Source: Streptantibioticus rubrisoli
GTDB taxonomy: Bacteria > Actinomycetota > Actinomycetes > Streptomycetales > Streptomycetaceae
Assembly: GCF_024436055.1 (NCBI RefSeq)
Contig: NZ_JANFNH010000016.1
Location: 52,559 to 116,558, forward strand
Direction of reading: 5' to 3'
Length of the DNA stretch: 64,000 bases
Shown one piece after another: positions 1 through 15,087 of the stretch. The notes under the pieces were generated by a model that searched no databases, had not been told where the DNA came from, and worked only from the letters and a program-made list of their open reading frames with translations. The translations under genes were made by a program, and so were the position numbers. The number at the start of each line of letters is the position of its first letter. Within the stretch, counting starts at the first letter, position 1.

Positions 1-18
1 GGAAAGCCCGCATCGTGA
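1..18 (+). CDS. 3' end of upstream gene (possibly ribosomal protein L20)
   Basis: Only six codons are inside the window. The frame beginning at base 1 reads Gly-Lys-Pro-Ala-Ser-stop, with TGA at 16-18, and this stop overlaps the GTG start of the next gene by four bases (GTGA). In Streptomyces a SpoU/TrmH methyltransferase normally follows infC-rpmI-rplT, so rplT is the natural guess. That identity rests on synteny alone; five residues cannot show it. Confidence 0.3.
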   Translation, partial: GKPAS

Positions 19-851
19 CCCCCACCCCCGAGCTGACCTCCCTGCGATCCCCGCGCGTCAGCGCCGCGCGGCGGTTGGCCAAGCGCAGCTTCCGCGGCAA
101 GGAGCGCCGGTTCATCGCGGAGGGACCGCAGGCGGTCCGCGAGGCGATCGGGCATCTGATCGAGGTGTACGTCACGGTGGAGGCGCTGCGGCGGCACGCC
201 GACATCGTCGAGGCGGCCCGCGCCGCGGGCGTCACCGTGTTCACCGCCACCGACGAGGTGGTGGCCGAGGTCTGCGACACCGTGACCCCGCAGGGCATCG
301 TGGGCATCTGCCGGTTCCTCGACTCGCCGTTCGAGGAGATCCTGCGCGCCCGCCCCAAGCTGGTCGCCGTCCTCGCGCACGTCCGCGACCCCGGCAACGC
401 CGGAACGGTGCTGCGCTGCGCGGACGCCGCCGGTGCCGACGCCGTGGTGCTCACCGACGCCTCGGTCGACCTGTACAACCCCAAGGCGGTGCGCGCCTCG
501 GTGGGCAGCCTGTTCCATCTGCCGGTCGCGGTCGGCGTCCCGGTGCGCACCGCGGTCGACGGGCTGCGCGAGGCGGGCGTACGGCTGCTGGCCGCCGACG
601 GCGCGGGGGAGCGGGACCTGGACCGCGAACTGGACGAGGGCACCATGGGCGGCCCCACCGCGTGGATCTTCGGCAACGAGGCCTGGGGCCTGCCGCAGGA
701 GACCCGGGCGCTGGCCGACGAGGTGGTCCGGGTGCCCATCCACGGCCGGGCCGAGAGCCTCAACCTCGCGACCGCCGCCGCGGTGTGCCTGTACGCCTCG
801 GCGCGTGCGCAGCGCGCACCCGGAGGGTGCCGCTCGGTGACCTCCGGCTAG
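15..851 (+). CDS. TrmH/SpoU-family 2'-O-ribose RNA methyltransferase
   Basis: A 278-residue SAM-dependent RNA 2'-O-methyltransferase of the SPOUT class, acting on rRNA or tRNA in the cytoplasm. The N-terminal part (about 10-100) fits the SpoU substrate-binding domain. The catalytic knot motifs follow: HVRDPGNAGTVLR (motif 1 with the conserved N and R), IFGNEAWGLP (motif 2) and ESLNLATAAAVCLY (motif 3). GTG at 15 overlaps the preceding stop, implying coupling to the upstream gene. In other actinomycetes this gene sits between rplT and pheST, as here. The exact target nucleotide cannot be read from the sequence. The last 14 residues after the knot look nonconserved. Confidence 0.88.
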   Translation: MTPTPELTSLRSPRVSAARRLAKRSFRGKERRFIAEGPQAVREAIGHLIEVYVTVEALRRHADIVEAARAAGVTVFTATDEVVAEVCDTVTPQGIVGICRFLDSPFEEILRARPKLVAVLAHVRDPGNAGTVLRCADAAGADAVVLTDASVDLYNPKAVRASVGSLFHLPVAVGVPVRTAVDGLREAGVRLLAADGAGERDLDRELDEGTMGGPTAWIFGNEAWGLPQETRALADEVVRVPIHGRAESLNLATAAAVCLYASARAQRAPGGCRSVTSG

Positions 852-899
852 TAGGCTGGCCGGCCGGACCCGTAAAGGGCAGCGAAGGGAAGCAGGGGG

Positions 900-3362
<2,463 letters not shown>

Positions 3363-3363
<1 letters not shown>

Positions 3364-5876
3364 TGCGGGCCCCGCTTTCCTGGCTGCGGGAGTACGTCGA
3401 CCTTCCGGCTGGCGAGACCGGCCGTGATGTGCAGGCGCGGCTGGTCTCGGCCGGACTCGAGGTGGAGAAGGTCGAGCAGCTCGGCACGGGCCTGAAGGGC
3501 CCCCTGGTGGTCGGCAAGGTACTGGCCATCGAGGAGCTGACCGAGTTCAAGAAGCCCATCCGCTACTGCCAGTTGGACGTCGGCACGGCCAACGGCACCG
3601 GCGAGCCGCAGAACGTGATCTGCGGCGCGCGCAACTTCCGCGTCGGCGACAAGGTCGTCGTCGCGCTGCCCGGCGCCGTGCTGCCAGGCGACTTCCAGAT
3701 CTCGTCCCGCAAGACCTACGGCAAGGTCTCCGAGGGCATGATCTGCTCGGCCCGCGAGCTGGACATGGGCGACGACCATGACGGCATCATCGTGCTGCCG
3801 CCGGAGCACGAGGTCGGCACCGACGCCATCGAACTGCTGCAACTGGTCGACGAGGTGCTGGACATCGCGGTCACCCCGGACCGCGGCTACTGCATGTCGA
3901 TGCGCGGCATCGCCCGGGAGACGGCCACCGCCTACGGGCTGCCGCTGCGCGACCCGGCGCTGCTGGACGTGCCCGCGCCCAACTCGTACGGCTACCTGGT
4001 GAAGGTCGCCGACCCCATCGGCTGCGACCGCTTCACCGCGCGCACCGTGGTGAACGTCAACCCCGAGGCGGCGTCGCCGATCTGGCTGCAGCGGCGGCTG
4101 CAGAAGGCGGGCATGCGTCCGGTCTCGCTGGCGGTGGACATCACCAACTACGTGATGCTGGAGCTGGGTCAGCCGCTGCACGCCTACGACCGCGGCCGCC
4201 TCGACGGCCCGATCGGGGTGCGCCGGGCCCAGCCGGGCGAGAAGCTCACCACGCTGGACGGCACCCAGCGCGTCCTCGACCCCGAGGACCTGGTCATCAC
4301 CGACAACTCCGGCCCGATCGGGCTGGCCGGTGTGATGGGTGGCGCCAACACCGAGATCGCCGACCCGGTGCGCGACGAGCAGACCGGCGAGGTGCGCGGA
4401 ACCACCGAGATCGTCATCGAGGCCGCGCACTTCGACCCGGTCGCGGTGGCCCGTACCTCCCGTCGGCACAAGCTGTCGTCCGAGGCGTCCAAGCGCTTCG
4501 AGCGCGGCGTCGACCCGCAGGCCGCCTCGGCCGCCGCCCAGCGCACCGTCGACCTGCTGGTCCTACTGGCGGGCGGCACCGCGGAGGCCGGGGTCACCGA
4601 GGTGATCTCCCCGTCCGCACCGCGCACCATCTCCATCCCGGCCGACCACCCCGACCGGGTGGCCGGTACCGAGTACGGCCGGGAGACCGTGGTACGGCGG
4701 CTGCAGCAGGTCGGCTGCGATGTGTACGGCGCCGACGAACTGGTCGTCACCGTCCCCAGCTGGCGGCCGGACCTGACCGACCCCAACGACCTGGCGGAAG
4801 AGGTCATCCGGCTGGAGGGCTACGAGAACCTGCCGTCCACGCTGCCGAAGCTGCCGTCCGGCCGTGGGCTGACCGAGTCGCAACTGCTGCGCCGCCGGAT
4901 CGGCCGTGCGCTGGCGGGTGCCGGATATGTCGAGGTGCTCAGCTACCCGTTCGTCGGTGAGGCGGTGCTGGACCAGCTGGGCCTGGAGCCGGACGACCCG
5001 CGGCGCCGGGCGGTGACGCTGGTCAACCCGCTGTCCGACGAGGAACCGGCGATGCGCACCACGCTGCTGCCCGGTCTGCTCGGCGCGCTGCGCCGCAACC
5101 ACGGGCGCGGTGCACAGGACCTGGCGCTGTTCGAGACCGGCCTGGTCTTCCTGCCCACCGGCGAGGAGCCCGCGCCGCCGAAGCTGACGGTGGACCGGCG
5201 CCCCACCGACGAGGAACTGGCCGCGCTGGACGCCGCGCTGCCGCACCAGCCCGCGCACGCCGCCGTGGTGCTGTCCGGCGCCCGCGAGCCGCAGGGCTGG
5301 TGGGGCAAGGGCTACCCGGCGAACTGGGCGGACGCGGTGGAAGCGGCCCGTACCGTGGCCCGCGAGGCCGGGGTCGAACTCACCGTCCGCCAGGCCCAGT
5401 TGGCGCCCTGGCACCCGGGCCGGTGCGCCGCGCTGTACGCGGGGGAGGAGCTGGTCGGCCACGCCGGTGAGCTGCACCCGCGGGTGGTCAAGGCGATGAA
5501 CCTGCCGGAGCGCACCTGCGCGATGGAGATCGACCTGGAGCTCGTGGAGCGGGCCGCTGGCGGCCCGCTGCGGGCGCCTCGGGTCTCCACGTTCCCCGTC
5601 GCCACCCAGGATGTCGCGCTGGTCGTGGACGCCTCCGTCCCGGCCGCCGATGTGGAGGCCGCGCTGCGCGCGGGCGCCGGTGAACTCCTGGAGGACCTGC
5701 GGCTGTTCGACATCTTCTCCGGTGAGCAGATCGGCGAGGGCAGGAAGTCGCTGGCGTACGCGCTGCGCTTCCGCGCCCCCGACCGCACGCTGACCGCCGA
5801 GGAGGCGTCCGCCGCCCGGGACGCCGCGGTGGCCGTGGCCGCCGAGCGCACCGGAGCGGTGCTGCGCGGCGCGTGA
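3363..5876 (+). CDS. pheT: phenylalanyl-tRNA synthetase beta subunit
   Basis: An 837-residue beta subunit, close to the usual bacterial length. Domains in order: N-terminal EMAP/tRNA-binding fold (about 40-150, [17 protein letters not shown]), B3/B4 editing region (about 210-400, with [17 protein letters not shown]), B5 domain (about 410-480), the noncatalytic synthetase core (about 490-720) and the C-terminal ferredoxin-like anticodon-binding domain ([13 protein letters not shown] to the end). Its ATG overlaps the pheS stop by one base, the typical translational coupling of this stoichiometric pair. A strong hairpin follows nine bases after the stop. Confidence 0.97.
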
Positions 5877-5884
5877 CCGCATAA

Positions 5885-5929
5885 CGGCTGAGGGCCGGTC
5901 CGGCATGTCGCCGGACCGGCCCTCAGCCG
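5885..5929 (+). terminator. bidirectional terminator, pheT / 3-hydroxybutyryl-CoA dehydrogenase
   Basis: A perfect 19-bp inverted repeat (5885-5903 with 5911-5929) around a 7-base loop, between two convergent genes. There is no long T tract, which is normal for streptomycete terminators. It can serve both strands. Confidence 0.85.
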
Positions 5930-5962
5930 CTTCAGTGCCAACTCCCGCCGGGCAGGCCCCGG

Positions 5963-6823
5963 TTACCGGTAGTCGTAGAACCCGTGCCCGCTCTTGCGGC
6001 CGAGCCGCCCCGCGTCAACCATCCGCAGGAGCAGCGGCGGCGCGGCGTACAGCGGCTCCTTGTACTCCGAGTACATCGAGTCGGCGATCGCCGCGATGGT
6101 GTCCAGACCGATCAGGTCGGAGAGCTTGAGCGGTCCCATCGGGTGGGCGCAGCCCAGCTCCATGCCGTTGTCGATGTCCTCGCGGGTGGCGATGCCGGAC
6201 TCGAACATCCGGATCGCGGAGAGCAGGTATGGCACCAGCAGGGCGTTCACCACGAACCCGGAGCGGTCCTGGGCGCGGATGGCGTGCTTGCCCAGGACGT
6301 CGGTGACCAGCTTCTCCGCCCGCAGCAGCGTCTGCGAGCCGGTGGTCAGCGCCGGAACCAGCTCGACCAGCTTCTGCACCGGGGCCGGGTTGAAGAAGTG
6401 GATGCCCACCACCTGGTCGGGGCGCGAGGTGGCGACGGCCAGCTTCACCAGGGGAATGGAGGAGGTGTTGGAGGCGAGGATGGCGTCCGGCCGGGTCACC
6501 ACCTGGTCGAGCACCTGGAAGATCTCGGTCTTCACCTGCTCGTTCTCCACCACGGCCTCGATCACCAGATCGCGGTCGGCGAACTCGCCGAGGTCGGTGG
6601 TGAAGGTGAGCCGGTCCAGTGTGGCGTCCCGCTCCGCCTCGGTGATCTTGCCGCGTTCGGCCGCCCGGCCGAGGGAGTTGGTCAGTCGGGTGCGGCCCAG
6701 CTCCAGCGCCTCGCCGTTGGTCTCGGCGACCCGTACGTCCAGCCCCGCCCGGGCGCAGACCTCGGCGATCCCCGCGCCCATCTGACCGCAGCCCACTACC
6801 CCGACCAACTGGATGTCGCCCAC
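5963..6823 (-). CDS. 3-hydroxybutyryl-CoA dehydrogenase (FadB2/Hbd family)
   Basis: A 286-residue NAD(P)-dependent L-3-hydroxyacyl-CoA dehydrogenase, probably acting in fatty-acid or hydroxybutyrate metabolism. The N-terminal Rossmann fold starts with VGVVGCGQMGAGIAE (GxGxxG). The catalytic His is in the HFFNPAP motif, with upstream SNTSSI. The C-terminal helical domain carries DRSGFVVNALLVPYL and GPLKLSDLIGLDT. Length is that of stand-alone enzymes rather than trifunctional FadB. Start is GTG at 6821-6823. Monocistronic and convergent with pheT across the shared hairpin. Primary alcohol or aromatic variants of the family cannot be excluded. Confidence 0.92.
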   Translation of the reverse strand: MGDIQLVGVVGCGQMGAGIAEVCARAGLDVRVAETNGEALELGRTRLTNSLGRAAERGKITEAERDATLDRLTFTTDLGEFADRDLVIEAVVENEQVKTEIFQVLDQVVTRPDAILASNTSSIPLVKLAVATSRPDQVVGIHFFNPAPVQKLVELVPALTTGSQTLLRAEKLVTDVLGKHAIRAQDRSGFVVNALLVPYLLSAIRMFESGIATREDIDNGMELGCAHPMGPLKLSDLIGLDTIAAIADSMYSEYKEPLYAAPPLLLRMVDAGRLGRKSGHGFYDYR

Positions 6824-6931
6824 CGTGCAGCCTCTCGTGTTCGCATGTCGCCTCCCGGATCGCGGGACGCGGGCGGCCGGTCCCCGTCGACCATGCCACT
6901 TCGGGACCTTACACCGGGTGCGGGGGCCGCT

Positions 6932-7366
6932 TCAGAGCCGGTCGTGGACGGTGATCATCAGCAGGTCCTTGTGGGGTCCGGTCACCCGCCACACCACCTG
7001 CCAGCGGTCCTGACCGTGCACCGTGAACTCCCCGCGGTAGGCGTCGGCGGCGCAGGGATGGTGCGCCGTCCAGCGCCCGGTGCGCAGGTCCAGGTGGTGG
7101 AACGGGCGGCCGTCGGTGAACCTCACCTCGCTCGTACCGTCGCCGACCGGCTCGAACCGGTGGCCGCGGTACGCGGGTCGGGTCACGCCCGCCCAGGTGA
7201 AGTGGCCCTCCTCGGTGTGCAGCAGCGCCCCGCCCAGGCCCTGGCCGCGGAACTCGCAGCTCCCGTCGAACTCGCCGGTCTGCCCGGTGCCGAGGTCGCG
7301 GACGGTACGCCGAACCCGCCACCGGCCTCCGAGATAGGCGAGCACATCGGGCACGGGATGGAACAC
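6932..7366 (-). CDS. DUF6314-like conserved protein
   Basis: A protein of about 144 residues resembling the DUF6314 family (function unknown). It begins FHPVPDVLAYLGGRWRVRRT and runs through alternating beta-strand-like segments (GEFDGSCEFRG, RPFHHLDLRTGRW, WQVVWRVTGPHKD), suggesting a lipocalin-like or calycin barrel. I chose the GTG at 7364-7366 because a TACGAT hexamer lies seven bases upstream on this strand, fitting a leaderless transcript; the frame stays open to a GTG at 7432, which would add 22 residues. Divergent from the exported glycosidase-like gene. Confidence 0.7.
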   Translation of the reverse strand: MFHPVPDVLAYLGGRWRVRRTVRDLGTGQTGEFDGSCEFRGQGLGGALLHTEEGHFTWAGVTRPAYRGHRFEPVGDGTSEVRFTDGRPFHHLDLRTGRWTAHHPCAADAYRGEFTVHGQDRWQVVWRVTGPHKDLLMITVHDRL

Positions 7367-7438
7367 GCCGTCGATCGTAGCGGCGACGCGCCGTGCCCCG
7401 GACAGGGTTGCCCGCGAGTCCGCTCCACGCACATCATC

Positions 7439-7465
7439 GGAACATCCGAAACTGACGATGCGTCA
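7439..7465 (+). promoter_or_regulatory. candidate ECF-sigma promoter of the glycosidase-like gene
   Basis: GGAAC (7439-7443) and CGTCA (7461-7465) are separated by exactly 17 bases, the geometry of ECF sigma promoters. The -10 side also forms the right arm of a CTGACG-atg-CGTCAG inverted repeat (7452-7466). Transcription would start only a few bases before the ATG at 7475, implying a leaderless or nearly leaderless mRNA. Confidence 0.5.
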
Positions 7466-7474
7466 GGGGGTGCG

Positions 7475-8698
7475 ATGGGACCGCTCAGCCGGAGGGACTT
7501 CACCGCCGCGGCCGTGGGCGCCCTGGCCGGTGCGCTGACCTGCGGGAACGCTGAGGCACGGGAGCGGCTGCCGGAGCAGTTCCGCGGGATGTGGGTCGCC
7601 ACGGTGGCCAACCTGGACTGGCCCTCGGCGCCTGGTCTCGGCGTACCGGAGCAGCAGGCCGAACTGCTGGCGCTACTCGACAGCGCGGTCGACCGACGGC
7701 TTAACGCGGTACTGCTCCAGGTGCGCCCGGCCGCCGACGCCTTCTGGCCGTCCCGCTACGAGCCGTGGTCGCGGTACCTCACCGGCACCCAGGGCCGCAA
7801 CCCCGGCTGGGACCCACTCGACTACGCGGTGCGCGCGGCCCACCGCCGGAGCCTTGAGCTGCACGCCTGGTGCAACCCGTACCGGGTCTCGGCGCAGCCC
7901 GACCCCGGCGAGCTGGCGCCGGGGCATCCCGCGCGACGGCACCCCGACTGGGTGGTCGAGTACGGCGGTCAGCTCTACTACGACCCGGGCCTGCCCCGGG
8001 TACGGCACTTCGTACGGGAGGCGATGCTGGACGCGGTGCGCCGCTACCCGGTGGACGGCCTGCACTTCGACGACTACTTCTATCCGTATCCGGTCGCGGG
8101 CGAGGAGTTCGACGACACCGACGCGTACCAGGCGTACGGCAGCGGCTTCCCGGACCGCGCGTCCTGGCGGCGGCACAACACCGACCTGCTGGTGCGGGAG
8201 ACCGCCGCGCGGATCAGGCGGGTGCGGCCGGGCGCGCGGTTCGGCATCAGCCCGTTCGGGGTGTGGCGCAACGATTCGGCGGATCCGCGTGGTTCGCGGA
8301 CCTCGGCGGGGATCCAGAGCTATGACGACCTGTACGCCGACTCGCGCGGCTGGGTGCGCGAGGGCTGGCTGGACTACGTCTGCCCGCAGCTGTACTGGAA
8401 CATCGGCCTGGCCGCCGCCGACTACGCCAAGCTGGTCCCCTGGTGGTCCGAGGTCGTGGACGGCACCGGCGTTCACCTCTACATCGGTGAGGCGCTCTAC
8501 CGCCAGGGCGCACCCGGCCAGCCCGCCGCCTGGCAGGACCCCGGCGAGCTGAGCCGTCACCTCACCTTCGACCGGTCGTGGCCGCAGGTGCTGGGGAACG
8601 TCTACTTCTCCGCGAAGGACGTGGTCGCCGACCCCTCCGGCGCGATGGCCCGGGTGGTCGCCGACCACTATCCGACGCGGGCCAGGCCACCCCGTTGA
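7475..8698 (+). CDS. Tat-exported glycoside-hydrolase-like protein (GHL10/DUF187)
   Basis: A 407-residue secreted protein. The N-terminus LSRRDFTAAAVGALAGA is a twin-arginine signal. The mature part starts PEQFRGMWVATVANLDWPS, a hallmark of the GHL10 (DUF187/YngK-like) family, and continues as a TIM barrel with LHAWCNPYRVS, VDGLHFDDYFYPYP (acidic pair of the active-site region), ISPFGVWRN and VCPQLYWNIGL. It likely hydrolyses an extracytoplasmic glycan; cell-wall or polysaccharide substrates are both possible. The ATG fits the signal peptide; a CAGGGGG lies upstream but may fall outside the mRNA if the candidate ECF promoter is used. The envelope location and ECF-type promoter would suit an envelope-stress response. 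Confidence 0.88.
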   Translation: MGPLSRRDFTAAAVGALAGALTCGNAEARERLPEQFRGMWVATVANLDWPSAPGLGVPEQQAELLALLDSAVDRRLNAVLLQVRPAADAFWPSRYEPWSRYLTGTQGRNPGWDPLDYAVRAAHRRSLELHAWCNPYRVSAQPDPGELAPGHPARRHPDWVVEYGGQLYYDPGLPRVRHFVREAMLDAVRRYPVDGLHFDDYFYPYPVAGEEFDDTDAYQAYGSGFPDRASWRRHNTDLLVRETAARIRRVRPGARFGISPFGVWRNDSADPRGSRTSAGIQSYDDLYADSRGWVREGWLDYVCPQLYWNIGLAAADYAKLVPWWSEVVDGTGVHLYIGEALYRQGAPGQPAAWQDPGELSRHLTFDRSWPQVLGNVYFSAKDVVADPSGAMARVVADHYPTRARPPR

Positions 8699-8715
8699 GG
8701 CGGCTGGCCTCGGCC

Positions 8716-8916
8716 TCAGCTGGGCGGGGCCTTGATGGGCCGGATCACCGAGTCGGGACCGGGCGACATCAGGCACTCGTGTCCGTCGTCCTCGAACCGC
8801 ACCCGGTAGGGAGGATCGCCCTTCTCGCCCAGCACCTCGATGATCTCGGCCATCCGATCGCCATGGCCCACGGTCCTGCCGTGCACCAGGATCTTGTCGC
8901 CTTTGTCCGCGTGCAT
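8716..8916 (-). CDS. DUF1918 small protein
   Basis: A 66-residue protein beginning MHADKGDKILVHGRTVGHGDR, matching DUF1918, a short SH3-like barrel family common in actinomycetes. Function unknown. I start it at ATG 8914-8916, behind a GGGAGGT ribosome site, rather than at the longer open frame. Tail-to-tail with the exported glycosidase gene with a gap of only 17 bases and no clear hairpin. Confidence 0.85.
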   Translation of the reverse strand: MHADKGDKILVHGRTVGHGDRMAEIIEVLGEKGDPPYRVRFEDDGHECLMSPGPDSVIRPIKAPPS

Positions 8917-8995
8917 AGCTGACCTCCCGGCCGGTGAAGAACTCCCTAGCGCGGATGGTGCCAAGTCTATTCGGGTACGGCCCGCACGCACCCGC

Positions 8996-9700
8996 TCAGC
9001 CGATGGGGTGCGGGGAGTCGCCCGCGAGCAGCAGCTGCGGCACCTGGCTGAACTTCCAGCCCTCGCCGTGCCGGTCGAAGACGTAGACGACGTCGAACCG
9101 GGAGCCCGGCCAGGTCGTCGGCGGCTTCGGAGTGACCGGTCCCAGGTGGGCGATGATCGCCGCGATGTTCTGGTGCTCCCAGGACACCAGCGTCGGCCCG
9201 GAGGCGGTACGCAGCGCGGCCGCCAGCGCGGCCTCCTGGCCCTTGGCGAACCGCAGGTCGAGCGAGGTGCCCAGGGCGGCGGCGAGCGGGGTCACCGTCT
9301 CCTTCGGGCGCTTGCTGGCGCCGCCGGAGGGGTCGGCGGCGAAGATCCGGGCCGGACGGGCCAGGCCGGGACGTACCGGCGCGGGGTGGCCGTCGCCGTC
9401 CCGTGGCGCGAACAGCCCGATCAGCGCGCCCGCCCGGGACCAGCCCTGGATGGTCAGCGACTTGTCGTCCCGCTCGCCGGTCTCGGTCACCCCGTACGGG
9501 GCTCCGGAGCCGGTGGGCTTCTCCGCGTGCCGGATGATCATGAGCCGGTCCGGTCCGCCGTCACCGGTCCTCGCCTCGGGCGCCGTGCTGACGGCGGGGT
9601 CCGTCCCGTGTCTGCCCTTCGCGCAGCCGCCCAGGGCCGGTGCGGCGGCGCCTGCCGCGAGGAGTCCGAGCATGGTGCGGCGCTGTATCCGGGATGTCAC
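8996..9700 (-). CDS. exported lipoprotein of the histidine phosphatase superfamily
   Basis: A 234-residue protein. GTG at 9698-9700 gives the N-terminus TSRIQRRTMLGLLAAGAAA, a twin-arginine motif, followed by a lipobox ending ALGGC, so it should be a Tat-dependent lipoprotein. The phosphatase signature LMIIRHAEKP carries the phospho-accepting histidine; a second histidine in LVSWEHQNIAAII matches the later catalytic position. A GGAAGG site precedes the GTG; the open frame extends 87 codons upstream, but that part looks noncoding. Substrate unknown. Confidence 0.82.
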   Translation of the reverse strand: MTSRIQRRTMLGLLAAGAAAPALGGCAKGRHGTDPAVSTAPEARTGDGGPDRLMIIRHAEKPTGSGAPYGVTETGERDDKSLTIQGWSRAGALIGLFAPRDGDGHPAPVRPGLARPARIFAADPSGGASKRPKETVTPLAAALGTSLDLRFAKGQEAALAAALRTASGPTLVSWEHQNIAAIIAHLGPVTPKPPTTWPGSRFDVVYVFDRHGEGWKFSQVPQLLLAGDSPHPIG

Positions 9701-9945
9701 GCTGAAGGCCTTCCATCGTCCTGGTCCGCGCGGGGAGCCGCGGCACTCGGCCCCCATCGTGCCCCAAAGATCGCTCAACTCGGCCTGACTGGCCGCCTGT
9801 TGGTGGTCGTGTCTCACCATCCGGAACGCGCGTGCGGGTGCGTCCGGGGTGCGGCAAGAGGGCGGATTGAACACGGCGCCGGGTTCGTGTCGTACTCCAT
9901 GGTGACGGCGGTCCGGTGAGGGTAGAGGTACAGAAGAGGCCCTCC

Positions 9946-12833
<2,888 letters not shown>

Positions 12834-12875
12834 TCCACCCCGGCGGCCAACCCACCGCCGAATGCCCCCGTTCCG

Positions 12876-12900
12876 CCCCGACTGGCACCACCAGCCGGGG
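12876..12900. terminator. hairpin between icd and the nucleotidyltransferase gene
   Basis: A 10-base stem (12876-12885 with 12891-12900) with one A-C mismatch and a 5-base loop, lying between convergent genes. Likely a shared terminator. Confidence 0.6.
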
Positions 12901-12911
12901 CGGCCGGGTTT

Positions 12912-13412
12912 CTACCGGCTGTACTCCTCGGGCAGTTCGACTCCCGTCGCGGCTGCCAGGCGTGCCATGTCCCGCCGGTCCTTTTCCGAGGGTTCATAAC
13001 CGAGGTGGCACCGCACCTGCGTCGCGGCGTCGACGCACCGGACCGTCCGTCCGCCGATGGCCCCGATGGTCGGCGCCGGAAAGTGGAACCGCTCACCGTC
13101 GGCAAGGAGCTGGTACCCGCCAGCACGGGCCGTCCCGGTGACGGGATGCAGGTCGATCTCCCGGCCCGCGCCGTCGGCCACGGCCAGCGCGGTCGGCAGC
13201 CAGTCCCGCAGGACCCGCGTGAACCCGGCCTCGGCCAGGCAGGTGCGAACGACGTCGAGCTCGTCCAGCAGGACGACCAGGTCAAGATCCGAATGCGGTC
13301 GGGTCGTCTCGCCGACCAGGGCGTCCACACCCCAACCGCCATCCACCCAGGCCATCGCTCCCGCCCTCGCCAGCAGCTCCAGGACTTCGAGCACATCGGA
13401 TTCACCCAGCAC
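12912..13412 (-). CDS. nucleotidyltransferase, lincosamide-nucleotidyltransferase-like
   Basis: A 166-residue single-domain nucleotidyltransferase. WVDGGWGVDALVGETTRPHSDLDL contains the GG...D-x-D metal-binding core (D42 and D44). The length, the REIDLHPV strand and the CxxxxxQxxxHxGYEPSEKDRxD stretch resemble the Lnu(A)-type lincosamide nucleotidyltransferases more than the long aminoglycoside enzymes. Biochemical substrate is inferred only; many actinobacterial homologues have no proven resistance role. GTG at 13410-13412 is the most upstream start and has no good ribosome site; a GTG six codons in is an alternative. Divergent from the argC operon. Confidence 0.75.
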   Translation of the reverse strand: MLGESDVLEVLELLARAGAMAWVDGGWGVDALVGETTRPHSDLDLVVLLDELDVVRTCLAEAGFTRVLRDWLPTALAVADGAGREIDLHPVTGTARAGGYQLLADGERFHFPAPTIGAIGGRTVRCVDAATQVRCHLGYEPSEKDRRDMARLAAATGVELPEEYSR

Positions 13413-13534
13413 GGGAGCACTCTGGCAACAGTGCCACCACTGCCGCCACCGAAATCCGCTGACCAGCGACCACGCCAGGGCAGCGGCCCCGGTGGCCGAA
13501 CCACACCTCGGCGCAGGCGCCCCTGGAGCCGTTA

Positions 13535-14703
<1,169 letters not shown>

Positions 14704-14707
<4 letters not shown>

Positions 14708-14796
14708 GCGACGCACGCGAGGCCGCCGGGCCGCGGACGATGACAAACCGGAACCTTCGCCTCGCGGGCGGAGAAGCGAACGGAGCAGCACGGTGA
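14704..14796 (+). CDS. repeat mini-ORF 2 (30 aa)
   Basis: Second copy, differing from copy 1 by Met in place of Thr at position 13 and a terminal Arg. GGAG at 14693-14696 precedes the GTG by seven bases. Ends in a GTGA overlap with copy 3. Confidence 0.4.
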
Positions 14797-14885
14797 GCGA
14801 CGCACGCGAGGCCGCCGGGCCGCAGACGACGACAAACCGGAACCTTCGCCTCGCGGGCGGAGAAGCGAACGGAGCAGCACGGTGA
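14793..14885 (+). CDS. repeat mini-ORF 3 (30 aa)
   Basis: Third copy; carries Gln in place of Arg at position 11. Same GGAG site, start and GTGA overlap arrangement as the neighbouring copies. Confidence 0.4.
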   Translation: MSDAREAAGPQTTTNRNLRLAGGEANGAAR

Positions 14886-14974
14886 GCGACGCACGCGAGG
14901 CCGCCGGGCCGCGGACGATGACAAACCGGAACCTTCGCCTCGCGGGCGGAGAAGCGAACGGAGCAGCACGGTGA
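14882..14974 (+). CDS. repeat mini-ORF 4 (30 aa)
   Basis: Fourth copy; encodes the same peptide as copy 2, with Met at position 13. Ends in a GTGA overlap with copy 5. Confidence 0.4.
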   Translation: MSDAREAAGPRTMTNRNLRLAGGEANGAAR

Positions 14975-15087
14975 GCGACGCACGCGAGGCCGCCGGGCCG
15001 CGGACGACGACAAACCGGAACCTTCGCCTCGCGGGCGACAGTGACATCAGCCGCTACCGCGGCGGAGTGAACGGAGTAGCACTGTGA
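14971..15087 (+). CDS. repeat mini-ORF 5 (38 aa), coupled to argJ
   Basis: The last copy keeps the first 22 codons of the repeat, then reads a unique tail ([16 protein letters not shown]). Its TGA at 15085-15087 overlaps the argJ GTG at 15084, so the chain of overlaps reaches argJ unbroken. The reading frame being kept open to this exact point is notable. Confidence 0.4.
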   Translation: MSDAREAAGPRTTTNRNLRLAGDSDISRYRGGVNGVAL

